Positions 51,163 through 58,711 of a stretch of 63,104 bases of DNA are shown piece after piece. The stretch comes from Thermoanaerobacteraceae bacterium (lineage in GTDB: Bacteria; Bacillota; JADQBR01). The translations under genes were made by a program, and so were the position numbers. Numbering within the stretch: the stretch's first letter is position 1; the number at the start of each line of letters is the position of its first letter. The notes beneath the pieces are model-generated. The model ran no database searches. It had not been told where the DNA came from and saw only the letters and a program-made list of their open reading frames with translations. Location of the stretch: positions 1 to 63,104 of the forward strand of contig JACDOG010000014.1 of NCBI GenBank assembly GCA_017656305.1, given 5' to 3'.

Positions 51163-52428
51163 ATGCCGCCTATGGCCTACGTGATTATCGGAAACAGCGC
51201 TGCCGGTATTGCTGCTGCCGAACGCATCCGCCGTTATGACAGGGAGAAGCCGGTTATCATAATCACCGATGAGCAGTACTCGGCCTATTCCCGTTGCCTG
51301 ACCTCCTATTACCTGGCCGGCCAGTTGACGGAACGGGACATGTACCTGCGCCCCGCAGACTTTTACGACAGGCTGGGCATAGATTTGAAACGGCGGCAGA
51401 AAGTAGTTGCCGTGGACCAGGAAAAGAAGGTAGTGGTTACCGATAAGGGACAGAGCATATCCTATACCAAGCTGCTGGTGGCTGCCGGGGCCTCTCCCAA
51501 GGTCCCGGTGATTCCGGGTATCAACAGCCGGGGGGTCTACCAGTTACGGACGCTGGATGATGCCAAGAAGATTGCTATGGATGCCGGGGAAGGGAAGAAT
51601 GCCGTCATCCTGGGCGGGGGACTGGTTAGCCTGAAAGCAGCCGCCGCCTTGTGGCAGCGAAAGATGCAGGTAACAGTACTGGTCAGCTCCAACCAGGTTA
51701 TGTCCCAGACTCTGGATCAAACCGCCGCCGGCTTTGTGGAGAGCAAGTTGAAGGAAATGGGAATCACTGTGAAAAAGCAGACCCGGGCCATGCTGGTGGA
51801 AAATAGGAACAACCGGGTTACCGGTGTGCGGCTGGCAGGAGGGGAGTTTTTTCCTGCCGACATAGTTGTGGTCGGCAAGGGTGTCCGTCCCAACACGGGG
51901 TTTTTTTTAGGCACCGACCTGGTAAACGAGGCCGGGGCGCCCCTCCGGGTAAACCGCTACCAGCAGACGGCGGATCAGGATATCTATGCCGCCGGAGACG
52001 TGGCCCTGACCTATGACCTGGTTCAGGAGGACTATACCTACAATGCCATCTGGCCCAACGCCGTGGAACAGGGCGCCGTGGCCGGCGAAAACATGGCCGG
52101 CATCTCCTGTGAGTACGCCGGTTCCATCAGCATGAATTCCGCTGTTTTCGGCGGCCTGTCCGTCATTGCTGCGGGAATTACCAGGCCCGGTAGCGGCCTG
52201 CAGGTGCTGGAGGAAGAGAATCCCCGGGCGGGGACGTATAAAAAACTGGTGTTTGCCGAAAACAGGCTGGTGGGTTACATCCTGGTGGGCGACACCGCCC
52301 GCGCTGGACTTTACACCGGATTGATCAAAAGCCGCAAAAAGCTTACCAACCCCGATTCATTACTGGAAAAGCCCCGCCGCTTCCTTCACATAAATTCACA
52401 TTTGGGGACGGTTCTCAATGTGAATTGA
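51163..52428 (+). CDS. FAD/NAD(P)-dependent oxidoreductase, CO dehydrogenase-linked
   Basis: 421 residues, three bases after cooS; ATG 51163, with ATG 51172 also possible. Pyridine nucleotide-disulfide fold: FAD motif VIIGNSAAGIAAAERI, NAD motif VILGGGLVSLKAA, and DIYAAGDVAL. It resembles NAD(P)H:rubredoxin/nitrite-reductase-type reductases. With cooF and cooS it would pass electrons from CO to NAD(P). The final residues (NSHLGTVLNVN) and the stop come from a REP-like element at 52394-52425 read in frame, so the original C-terminus has been replaced or extended. Confidence 0.9.
   Translation: MPPMAYVIIGNSAAGIAAAERIRRYDREKPVIIITDEQYSAYSRCLTSYYLAGQLTERDMYLRPADFYDRLGIDLKRRQKVVAVDQEKKVVVTDKGQSISYTKLLVAAGASPKVPVIPGINSRGVYQLRTLDDAKKIAMDAGEGKNAVILGGGLVSLKAAAALWQRKMQVTVLVSSNQVMSQTLDQTAAGFVESKLKEMGITVKKQTRAMLVENRNNRVTGVRLAGGEFFPADIVVVGKGVRPNTGFFLGTDLVNEAGAPLRVNRYQQTADQDIYAAGDVALTYDLVQEDYTYNAIWPNAVEQGAVAGENMAGISCEYAGSISMNSAVFGGLSVIAAGITRPGSGLQVLEEENPRAGTYKKLVFAENRLVGYILVGDTARAGLYTGLIKSRKKLTNPDSLLEKPRRFLHINSHLGTVLNVN
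52394..52425 (+). repeat. REP-like element inside the 3' end of the FAD oxidoreductase gene
   Basis: ATTCACATTTGGGGACGG then TTCTCAATGTGAAT. It is read in frame as the last 11 codons before TGA. This copy has one additional T in the left arm, which keeps the frame that reaches the stop. Confidence 0.92.
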
Positions 52429-52448
52429 ACACGATTCTCAATTTCACG

Positions 52449-52473
52449 GGTGAGGTGATAAGCCTCGCCTTTT
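52449..52473 (+). terminator. Terminator of the CO dehydrogenase operon
   Basis: GGTGAGG and CCTCGCC pair with one G-T, loop TGATAAG, then TTTTG. Confidence 0.7.
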
Positions 52474-52681
52474 GTCTTGTACATCGAAAAGTATTATTCA
52501 AAATCATCTGGATGACTTTCGTCCGTTTATCAGAAATATATTTGAATAACGGGAAAAAATAAAATGCAAACAAGTTCCTACTTGAGAATTTCAGATTTTC
52601 GGTTGTGAGTCTTAATTATCTTGTAACCTGATATCCAACAGCCCGAACAAAACCTGACACCAATCTGACCGGCAACTTTTG

Positions 52682-52722
52682 AAACCGCTTTCGCTCATAA
52701 ATGAGGTGGAAGCGGTTTTTTT
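52682..52722 (+). terminator. Terminator before the DUF1659 cassette
   Basis: AAACCGCTT (52682-52690) pairs with AAGCGGTTT (52710-52718), followed by a T run. It insulates the cassette from upstream transcription. Confidence 0.8.
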
Positions 52723-52779
52723 AATTTCTCCGGTTCAGCCGTAAAATGAAGACAACCCAAACGGGAGGAGGTGAAACCC

Positions 52780-53013
52780 ATGGCAGTAGTCAGCAATCCT
52801 ATTGACTCCAGCATGCGCCTGGTGTTTCAAACCGGCACCGATGCAGCTGGCAACCCGCAGTTTGACGATGTTACCTACCGCCGCGTCAAACCCACAGCCA
52901 CTGACCAGGACGTCTTTGATGTGGCAAATATCATCGCCGGCCTGCAGGTGCACACCTTAAACAGCGTGCAGCGCATCAACGAAAATGAACTGGCCCAGTC
53001 AGCTACCGCGTAG
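52780..53013 (+). CDS. DUF1659 family protein
   Basis: 77 residues from ATG 52780, with GGGAGGAGG 8 bases upstream. The sequence (MRLVFQTGTDAAGNPQF..VTYRRVKPTATDQDVFDVANIIAGLQ) matches the small DUF1659 proteins found in pairs with DUF2922 proteins in Firmicutes. Function unknown. First gene of a five-gene cassette. Confidence 0.85.
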   Translation: MAVVSNPIDSSMRLVFQTGTDAAGNPQFDDVTYRRVKPTATDQDVFDVANIIAGLQVHTLNSVQRINENELAQSATA

Positions 53014-53074
53014 TGGAGCAGCGCACTCGTAATGCGCCGGGCATCATGTTAGCTTCAGAAGGGAGGTGAACCCG

Positions 53075-53302
53075 GTGATTACTAAAAACCTGGAGATGAT
53101 CTTCCAGTCCAGCACCGGTCGCAGGAGCACCATTAGGGTACCAAATCCCAAGGACGGCCTCACTGCTGCCGAAGTACAGACAGCCATGGAAAACATTATC
53201 GCCAAGGATGTTTTCCACGTGGACGGTGCCAGCCTGGTCAACATCCTGGGAGCCCGCATCGTCACTCGTGAAGTGGCTGATCTGGACATCAGCGTATCCT
53301 AA
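53075..53302 (+). CDS. DUF2922 family protein
   Basis: 75 residues from GTG 53075, 8 bases after GGGAGG. LEMIFQSSTGRRSTIRVPNPKDGLTAAEVQ and GASLVNILGARIVTREVADLDI fit DUF2922. It shares length and pattern (beta strand, then helix AAEVQTAMENII) with the DUF1659 protein, so the two may be partners. A GGGGAGGC/GCCTCCCC hairpin follows at 53309-53328. Confidence 0.85.
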   Translation: MITKNLEMIFQSSTGRRSTIRVPNPKDGLTAAEVQTAMENIIAKDVFHVDGASLVNILGARIVTREVADLDISVS

Positions 53303-53308
53303 TGCACC

Positions 53309-53331
53309 GGGGAGGCTTCAGCCTCCCCTTA
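53309..53331 (+). terminator. Hairpin after the DUF2922 gene
   Basis: GGGGAGGC and GCCTCCCC pair around TTCA; only TT follows, so termination may be weak. Confidence 0.5.
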
Positions 53332-53361
53332 GTTCTGACAATATAGATTGACTACCCCAGT

Positions 53362-53406
53362 GGCTAATGGTATCCCAGAACCATTAGGCCGACCCGGCAC
53401 ATGGGA
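53362..53406 (+). ncRNA. Candidate H-type pseudoknot RNA in the DUF2922-zinc protein gap
   Basis: GGCTAATGG (53362-53370) pairs with CCATTAGGCC (53381-53390, one bulged G), and TCCCA in its loop (53373-53377) can pair with TGGGA at 53402-53406. It lies 49 bases before the next gene, in place of ordinary spacer. Could be a regulatory RNA; unproven. Confidence 0.35.
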
Positions 53407-53454
53407 GTTTGACTCTGACTCCTGACTTCTATCCACTAAAAAGGAGGACCCCAA

Positions 53455-53676
53455 ATGCCTAAAATTACCTTTATGCCTTTTCAAAACCCCAAAAAGAAAA
53501 AATGCAACTGCTGTGACCGGACCATGCTGTTAAAACACAGAGTTTTGTTATTGGAAGATGAAAGTCTGGTAGGCGACCTGGAACTGTGCACTGACTGCGC
53601 CCAGGCACTTGCAGAAATTTTCAACCAATCACAGCCGGAAACGGTAGAAAGAGAATGGTATTTCCAGGGAAAATAA
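53455..53676 (+). CDS. Small zinc-ribbon-like protein of unknown function
   Basis: 73 residues from ATG 53455 (AAAAAGGAGGACC upstream). Two Cys pairs, CNCC and CTDC, separated by about 34 residues, with a Lys-rich N-terminus. Looks like a structural zinc site. No family recognised; it belongs to the cassette by orientation and spacing. Confidence 0.7.
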   Translation: MPKITFMPFQNPKKKKCNCCDRTMLLKHRVLLLEDESLVGDLELCTDCAQALAEIFNQSQPETVEREWYFQGK

Positions 53677-53753
53677 CAGTTCTATCATACATTCTGATTC
53701 CTGACTTTTATCTCCTGTCTCTTGACTTCTTGCGTTTCAAGGAGGTGACTGAA

Positions 53754-53891
53754 ATGGAACCCGTCTGGAACCAGATTGGTAACTTTGGCTTTCCCATAGT
53801 GGTGTCCATCTACCTGCTGGTAAGAGTGGAAAAGAAGCTGGATGACCTGACCGAGGCCATTTACAGCCTGAAGGAGGTAATCAAACCGTGA
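53754..53891 (+). CDS. yvrJ: YvrJ family small membrane protein
   Basis: 45 residues from ATG 53754 (AAGGAGGTGACTGAA upstream). One membrane helix (GNFGFPIVVSIYLLVRVE) then an amphipathic tail (KKLDDLTEAIYSLKEVI), as in YvrJ proteins. Holin-like size and shape next to an amidase gene are suggestive. The stop overlaps the amidase start. Confidence 0.85.
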   Translation: MEPVWNQIGNFGFPIVVSIYLLVRVEKKLDDLTEAIYSLKEVIKP

Positions 53892-54415
53892 ACTACCGGA
53901 GAGACTACATTATCATCCACCACACCGGCGCCGAAGAGAAAAACGCCCACCAGGTGAAGCAGTACCACCTGAGCAAGGGCTGGCGGGACGTGGGGTATAA
54001 TTACATCATTGAGCGTGACGGAAAAGTGGTACCCGGAAGAAGCCTGGAAATTCCCGGAGCCCACACCCGTGCCTCGGGGATGAACTATAAGTCTATCGGC
54101 ATCGCCCTGATCGGCAACTTCCAAAACCACCGCCCCACCGAGAGACAGCTTGCCGCCCTGGTGGATCTGGTGACGTGCTGCCAGCAGAAGCACAATATCC
54201 CTACAACAAATGTCCTGCTGCACCGGGAGGTGCCGGGCGCGCATACCCTGTGCCCGGGCAGGTACTTTCCCGCCGGTGAACTGCGCCTTAACCTGACAGA
54301 CCCGGCACACCTCTGGTGCGTCCAGGTAGGAGCATTTAAAAATAAGGAACGTGCCCTGGACTTCGCTGCACGATTGAGAAACCTGGGTATTAACGCCTTT
54401 GTTGTCGAACGTTGA
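53888..54415 (+). CDS. N-acetylmuramoyl-L-alanine amidase (amidase_2/PGRP) with SPOR-like tail
   Basis: 175 residues from GTG 53888 (GGAGG 12 bases upstream), overlapping the yvrJ stop. Zinc ligands: His in YIIIHHTGA, His in VLLHREV, Cys in HTLCPGRYFP. About 45 C-terminal residues (WCVQVGAFKNKERALDFAARLR) look like a SPOR/peptidoglycan-binding repeat. No signal peptide is evident, so export may depend on a partner such as the YvrJ protein, by analogy with phage endolysin/holin pairs. Confidence 0.88.
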   Translation: MNYRRDYIIIHHTGAEEKNAHQVKQYHLSKGWRDVGYNYIIERDGKVVPGRSLEIPGAHTRASGMNYKSIGIALIGNFQNHRPTERQLAALVDLVTCCQQKHNIPTTNVLLHREVPGAHTLCPGRYFPAGELRLNLTDPAHLWCVQVGAFKNKERALDFAARLRNLGINAFVVER

Positions 54416-54456
54416 AAACTGTTTTCTGTCCCTGACTCCTTTTTTGTTGGAAACTC

Positions 54457-54485
54457 TTGACACCAAACATATGTTCGATTAGAAT
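54457..54485 (+). promoter_or_regulatory. Promoter with LexA-like box in its spacer
   Basis: TTGACA (54457-54462), 17-base spacer, TAGAAT (54480-54485). Bases 54464-54477 are CAAACATATGTTCG, 13 of 14 matches to the Gram-positive LexA/DinR box CGAACRNRYGTTYG. A bound repressor would occlude both promoter elements. Confidence 0.7.
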
Positions 54486-54519
54486 AATGGTAAAAGTTAA
54501 CAGAGAGAGGTGGACACAT

Positions 54520-55137
54520 ATGAAGCATTTTGATTTTGAAAACAGGTGGCAGGAGCTCACCTGTTTCATTCCTGTTTATGACGGCAAATACGGCAACTGC
54601 TCGGAGCTTTGGCTGGACAGCGGCGAGAAAATAAAGCTTCCGGTAAAGGCGACCAATGTGCTGAAATCCCTGGCCAGAGTCTTTTCCCTGGACCTTACCA
54701 CCCTGAAGCAGAAGTACCGCCGGCGGCTCCAAAAGGGTAAGCTGGTACCCCTGCCCTTTCACCATGACCTGGTGCTGGTGCCGTTTAAGGTGCGCCAGGC
54801 CGTCGTCAAGGACGACGGGGTCGTCGGCTATGCGGTCTACAGCCGGGTGGTGGCCTTTGACGCCGTCAGTGAGGGCGGTTATCTTTCAAAACTCATTTTC
54901 ACCAATGACCTTGAGCTCAAAACATACCACACGGTGACCACTGTGGAAGACCGCCTGTACCAGGCGGAACTGGCCCTCAAAAGTTACCGGCAGCTTTACC
55001 TGGATAAGGGTGCGGGCCAGGTAATGCCGCAGCTTCGGGAAGGACAGGTTTTCTACCTTATTACCCGTTGTCCCGGCGTTGAACATGTGTCAGTGAAACC
55101 AGACCGCAAGATCATCTGCCAGGGTAATCACAAATAG
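54520..55137 (+). CDS. ComK-like protein (tentative)
   Basis: 205 residues from ATG 54520 (GAGAGAGG upstream). It shows the pattern of ComK: a segment LVPLPFHHDLVLVPFKVRQ followed by VGYAVYSRV, then LIFTNDLELKTYHTVTTVEDRLYQAELAL, which lines up by eye with VTFSNG..NSFENQVYRTAWL of ComK. Identity is low, so this is a proposal rather than a firm call. ComK is the competence master activator in Bacillus. The LexA-like box in the promoter suggests DNA-damage control. Confidence 0.5.
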   Translation: MKHFDFENRWQELTCFIPVYDGKYGNCSELWLDSGEKIKLPVKATNVLKSLARVFSLDLTTLKQKYRRRLQKGKLVPLPFHHDLVLVPFKVRQAVVKDDGVVGYAVYSRVVAFDAVSEGGYLSKLIFTNDLELKTYHTVTTVEDRLYQAELALKSYRQLYLDKGAGQVMPQLREGQVFYLITRCPGVEHVSVKPDRKIICQGNHK

Positions 55138-55231
55138 TATGATATTTTTGCAAAACGGGAACTTAAAGGATTATAATATTCTTGAGAAAGAACCATTATA
55201 GGGGGATTGGGGTGTCGTCAAGGAAGGGGGT

Positions 55232-57028
55232 TTGTTCGCAGGTGTCAAATACATAATAGTAAGAAAATTAGGAAAAGAGGGGGCGGTATTCTTGCAGCAC
55301 CGGAGTACCATCAACACTATATTCGGACGGCTGCGGACGGTTATAGATTCCATCTACAACGGGGTGGTTGCCATCAATACCGGGGGCAAGGTGATTGTCT
55401 GCAACAAGTCAGCACAAAAATTGATAGCCAAGCCAATGAAAGAAATAATCGGCAGCCACATCCTTGATATTATACCAGAGTCGGGATTGATGGAAGTACT
55501 GGAGACCGGCCAGCCGGTGGTTGGGGAAAAAATGAAAATCAACGATACAGTTGTCTATACCAACCGCACCCCGCTGTGGGATGACGGGGAGATCATCGGC
55601 GCCGTGGGTGTGTTTCAGGACATCAGCCAGATAGAAAAGATCTCCCGGCGCTTGTCCAGTGTACAGCGCCTGAGCAGGGAACTGGAGAACGTCATCGAGT
55701 CCTCCGCGGACGGTATCTACATTACTGACGGCCGGGGCGTTACCACCCGGGTCAACTCGGCTTACGAAAGGATAACCGGCATCAAACGCGAGGAAGTGCT
55801 GGGCAGGCACATGCGTGACCTGGAAGAGAAGGGTCTGATTTCCCAGTCAGGGACGCTGATGGTTTTGGAGAAGAAGCGCCCCGTGACCATCCTGCAGCAG
55901 ATCCGCAACAGCAAGACGGTGATGATCACCTCCACCCCCTACTTTAATGAAGACGGCGAAATCTCCATGGTGATCACCAACGTCAGGGATATGACCAAGT
56001 TGAAGGCACTGGAACAGGAACTGGAAAAGTCCCGGGCCCTCACCGAACGATACCAGCGCCAGATAAAGGAAATGAAGCTGCAGCAGCTGCAGTCGGACGA
56101 CGTCGTCATTCAAAGCCCTGCCATGCTGAAGGTTTACGAGACAGCCCTGAGAGCAGCCAAGTTTGATTCCACGGTACTGCTGCTGGGCGAGTCTGGTGTC
56201 GGCAAGGAAGTGGTGGCCCGGCTGATCCACCAGAACAGCAACCGCAGCGAGGGCCCCTATATCAAGGTAAACTGCGGCGCCATTCCGGAAAACTTGCTGG
56301 AATCTGAGCTGTTCGGCTACGAGGGCGGGGCCTTCACCGGCTCGCGAAAGGAAGGCAAGTGCGGTCTCTTTGAACTGGCCGACGGGGGCACCTTGCTGCT
56401 GGATGAAATCGGTGAGCTCCCCCTGGAACTGCAGGTAAAACTGCTCCGGGTTCTGCAGGACAAGGAATTCAAACCCGTGGGCGGCACCAGCTACAAAAAG
56501 GTGGACGTCCGGGTTATAGCCGCAACCAACAAGGACCTGGAAAGGGAAATGCAGTCCGGCAGCTTCCGCCGGGACCTGTACTACCGGCTCAACGTGATAC
56601 CCATTTCCATACCGCCGCTGCGGGAAAGACCCGAAGATATTTTGGCGCTCATCGAGCATTTCCTCAAGAGGCTCAATACCCGTTACGGCGTCAGCAAAAA
56701 GATTTCCTCCCGGGCCATGAAGTTGCTCTACAACTACCACTGGCCGGGTAACGTACGCGAACTGGAAAACCTCATCGAGCACCTCTTTATCATGTGCGAC
56801 CAGGCAGTAATTGATGCGGACCACCTGCCTGATTACCTGAAGGAGCACCGGCAGCAGAGCGCTTTTGAAGAAATAGCCGTCAACGGTATCGTCCCGTTAA
56901 AGGAGGCCAAGCGGATAGTGGAGGAAAAACTGATAGACATGGCCTTGAAACAGGCCGGTTCCGTCCGCGCTGCTGCAAAGCTTTTGGGAGTAGACCACTC
57001 CACTCTGGTAAAAAAGCGTAGGCGGTGA
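55232..57028 (+). CDS. PAS-domain sigma-54-dependent transcriptional activator
   Basis: 598 residues from TTG 55232 (AAGGAAGGGGG upstream); TTG 55292 with GAGGGGGCGG before it is an equally good start. Two PAS domains (NGVVAINTGGKVIVCN, DGIYITDGRGVTTRVN), linker coiled coil, AAA+ with [28 protein letters not shown] and LLDEIGELP, and a C-terminal Fis-type helix-turn-helix ending KKRRR. GAFTGA is GAFTGS here, a mild change. It is similar throughout to the activator at 25005. Three dyads after its stop and a perfect -24/-12 promoter define its target operon. Confidence 0.92.
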   Translation: MFAGVKYIIVRKLGKEGAVFLQHRSTINTIFGRLRTVIDSIYNGVVAINTGGKVIVCNKSAQKLIAKPMKEIIGSHILDIIPESGLMEVLETGQPVVGEKMKINDTVVYTNRTPLWDDGEIIGAVGVFQDISQIEKISRRLSSVQRLSRELENVIESSADGIYITDGRGVTTRVNSAYERITGIKREEVLGRHMRDLEEKGLISQSGTLMVLEKKRPVTILQQIRNSKTVMITSTPYFNEDGEISMVITNVRDMTKLKALEQELEKSRALTERYQRQIKEMKLQQLQSDDVVIQSPAMLKVYETALRAAKFDSTVLLLGESGVGKEVVARLIHQNSNRSEGPYIKVNCGAIPENLLESELFGYEGGAFTGSRKEGKCGLFELADGGTLLLDEIGELPLELQVKLLRVLQDKEFKPVGGTSYKKVDVRVIAATNKDLEREMQSGSFRRDLYYRLNVIPISIPPLRERPEDILALIEHFLKRLNTRYGVSKKISSRAMKLLYNYHWPGNVRELENLIEHLFIMCDQAVIDADHLPDYLKEHRQQSAFEEIAVNGIVPLKEAKRIVEEKLIDMALKQAGSVRAAAKLLGVDHSTLVKKRRR

Positions 57029-57129
57029 AATTTTGCACCGTAGTGGTGAAATATATCACCAAGCTCTGAAAAGCAAGCTATTGCCTGAAAAATCACATTT
57101 CCAGCAACTGGTGGTGAATATTCTCACCA
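57024..57129. promoter_or_regulatory. Upstream activator sequences: three TGGTGA...TCACCA dyads
   Basis: GGTGAAATTTTGCACC (57024-57039), TGGTGAAATATATCACCA (57044-57061) and TGGTGAATATTCTCACCA (57112-57129). They lie about 90 to 190 bases before the sigma-54 promoter, the expected place for activator hexamer binding. The first overlaps the activator's own stop codon. Confidence 0.72.
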
Positions 57130-57216
57130 TTAGTCTGTTTTTTTGCAATTGTGAAAAACATAACAATTTTCAGAAAAATAAGCCAGATGTGGGGTTCTCC
57201 GGTTTTTCCGGAAGGT

Positions 57217-57232
57217 TGGCACGGTTGTTGCA
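57217..57232 (+). promoter_or_regulatory. Sigma-54 (-24/-12) promoter of the permease-ADH-AOR operon
   Basis: TGGCACGGTTGTTGCA is an exact match to TGGCACG-N4-TTGCA, 51 bases before the permease start. Confidence 0.93.
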
Positions 57233-57282
57233 TTAAAAAACGGCAGCAGCGCTGCTAATATCACACAAGGAGTGAACAGACT

Positions 57283-58689
57283 ATGGCATTAAAACGTGAG
57301 TACGGTGCAGAACAGCCGTTCTGGAAGTTAGGCCCCTTCAAGGTCAGACTCCCACTGGTGCATTACCGTTTTGAAGGTGCCGATTACCTGCAAGGACTCA
57401 TCATGTGTGCGGTATGCCTGTCCATTATTCCCCTGCTTCAGGAAACACTGGGCATGCCCTTTGAGGTGGCCCTGGCCATTGTGGTGTTAAACGGTATCCT
57501 TTACTGCCTGCACGTGCTGCTGGGTGACCCCGTCGTTCCCGGCTGGATTACCCCGGCTATTCCGCTGCTGGCAGCATACGTGACTTCTTTTGAGCCTGGA
57601 GTGCCCAGGATACACGCCCTGGCTGCCTTTGAAATTACACTGGGTGTGTTTGTTATCTTCCTGGGAGCCACCGGACTGGCCCAGAAATTTATCCGCTACG
57701 TGCCGAATGCCATCAAGTCAGGTGTAATTCTTGGCGCGGGTTTTGCCGCCGTCATGATGATTTTCAAGGAAGGCGGCCGGTTTGAAAAGTACCCTTACAC
57801 CATTACTATTGCCGTCGGTATTGCCTTCTTGATTCTCTTTTCCAAGGGTTTTGCCGCGCTCCGGCAGAAGAGCAAGTTCTGGAACCGTTTTTCTGATTTG
57901 GGAATTTTACCGGTCATCCTGCTGGGGATTGTGATTGCACCAATCTTTGGCGAGGCACCCTGGCCGGAGATTCAGTGGGGTATCTCCCGTCCTGATTTCA
58001 TTACTTTGTTCAAGGAATACACCCCGTGGGGCGTGGGCTGGCCCAGCGTGAGCATGTTTATCAAGGCCATTCCCATGGTCCTGGCCGTTTACATCGTCCT
58101 GTTTGGTGACGTAATCCAGAGTCAGGCACTGGTAGCAGATGCCAATATGGTCAGGGAGGACGAGTATATTGACTACAACCCCAACAGGGCACACATGATT
58201 TTTGGTCTCAGAAACAGCCTGATGGGTATGTTCGGGCCGGATATTTCCATGTGTGGTCCGCTATGGGCAGCCATGCAGGTGGTGGTCTGCGAGCGTTACA
58301 AGCACGGTAGAGAAGCCATGGATTCCCTGTTCAGCGGCGCCGGCTGGTTCCGTTTCGGCACCCTGACCGGGTACCTGCTGCTTCCCATAGTAACGCTTAC
58401 CAAACCCACCCTGGGCGTGGCGCTGGCACTGACCATGCTGATACAGGGCTACGTCAGCGTGCGTATAGCCGTGGAAAAATCCTTCAACCAGAGAGATATC
58501 GGCATCGCCGGTGTCATGGGTGCCGTGCTGGCCACCAAGGGTGCCGCATGGGGCTTTGCTGCCGGTATTGTGCTGACACTGCTGATATACGGAAAGGATT
58601 TCTTCAAGGATACATCCGTGCTGGAAGGTGCAAGACCGTATATGGGAGTTCCGACACCTGCTTCTGAACAAACTGCGGTAACTGAATAA
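57283..58689 (+). CDS. Polytopic permease of the NCS2/SulP-like (UraA-fold) superfamily
   Basis: 468 residues from ATG 57283 (AAGGAGTG upstream), with about 12 hydrophobic segments. Features such as YLQGLIMCAVCLSIIPLLQ, GDPVVPGWITPAIPLLAAY, NAIKSGVILGAGFAAVMM and GLRNSLMGMFGPDISMCGPLW fit the 7+7 inverted-repeat transporters. Substrate unknown; the operon with alcohol and aldehyde dehydrogenases suggests an organic acid, benzoate-like acid or alcohol. Driven by the sigma-54 promoter. Confidence 0.78.
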   Translation: MALKREYGAEQPFWKLGPFKVRLPLVHYRFEGADYLQGLIMCAVCLSIIPLLQETLGMPFEVALAIVVLNGILYCLHVLLGDPVVPGWITPAIPLLAAYVTSFEPGVPRIHALAAFEITLGVFVIFLGATGLAQKFIRYVPNAIKSGVILGAGFAAVMMIFKEGGRFEKYPYTITIAVGIAFLILFSKGFAALRQKSKFWNRFSDLGILPVILLGIVIAPIFGEAPWPEIQWGISRPDFITLFKEYTPWGVGWPSVSMFIKAIPMVLAVYIVLFGDVIQSQALVADANMVREDEYIDYNPNRAHMIFGLRNSLMGMFGPDISMCGPLWAAMQVVVCERYKHGREAMDSLFSGAGWFRFGTLTGYLLLPIVTLTKPTLGVALALTMLIQGYVSVRIAVEKSFNQRDIGIAGVMGAVLATKGAAWGFAAGIVLTLLIYGKDFFKDTSVLEGARPYMGVPTPASEQTAVTE

Positions 58690-58711
58690 TTCTAATTCAC
58701 AGGAGGTTTTA

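Larger units (their letters stand above)
52429..52779. other. Intergenic region with two terminators, no gene seen
   Basis: 351 bases. Terminators lie at 52449-52473 and 52682-52722; between them the AT-rich sequence has no ribosome site with an open frame of useful length. Confidence 0.6.
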
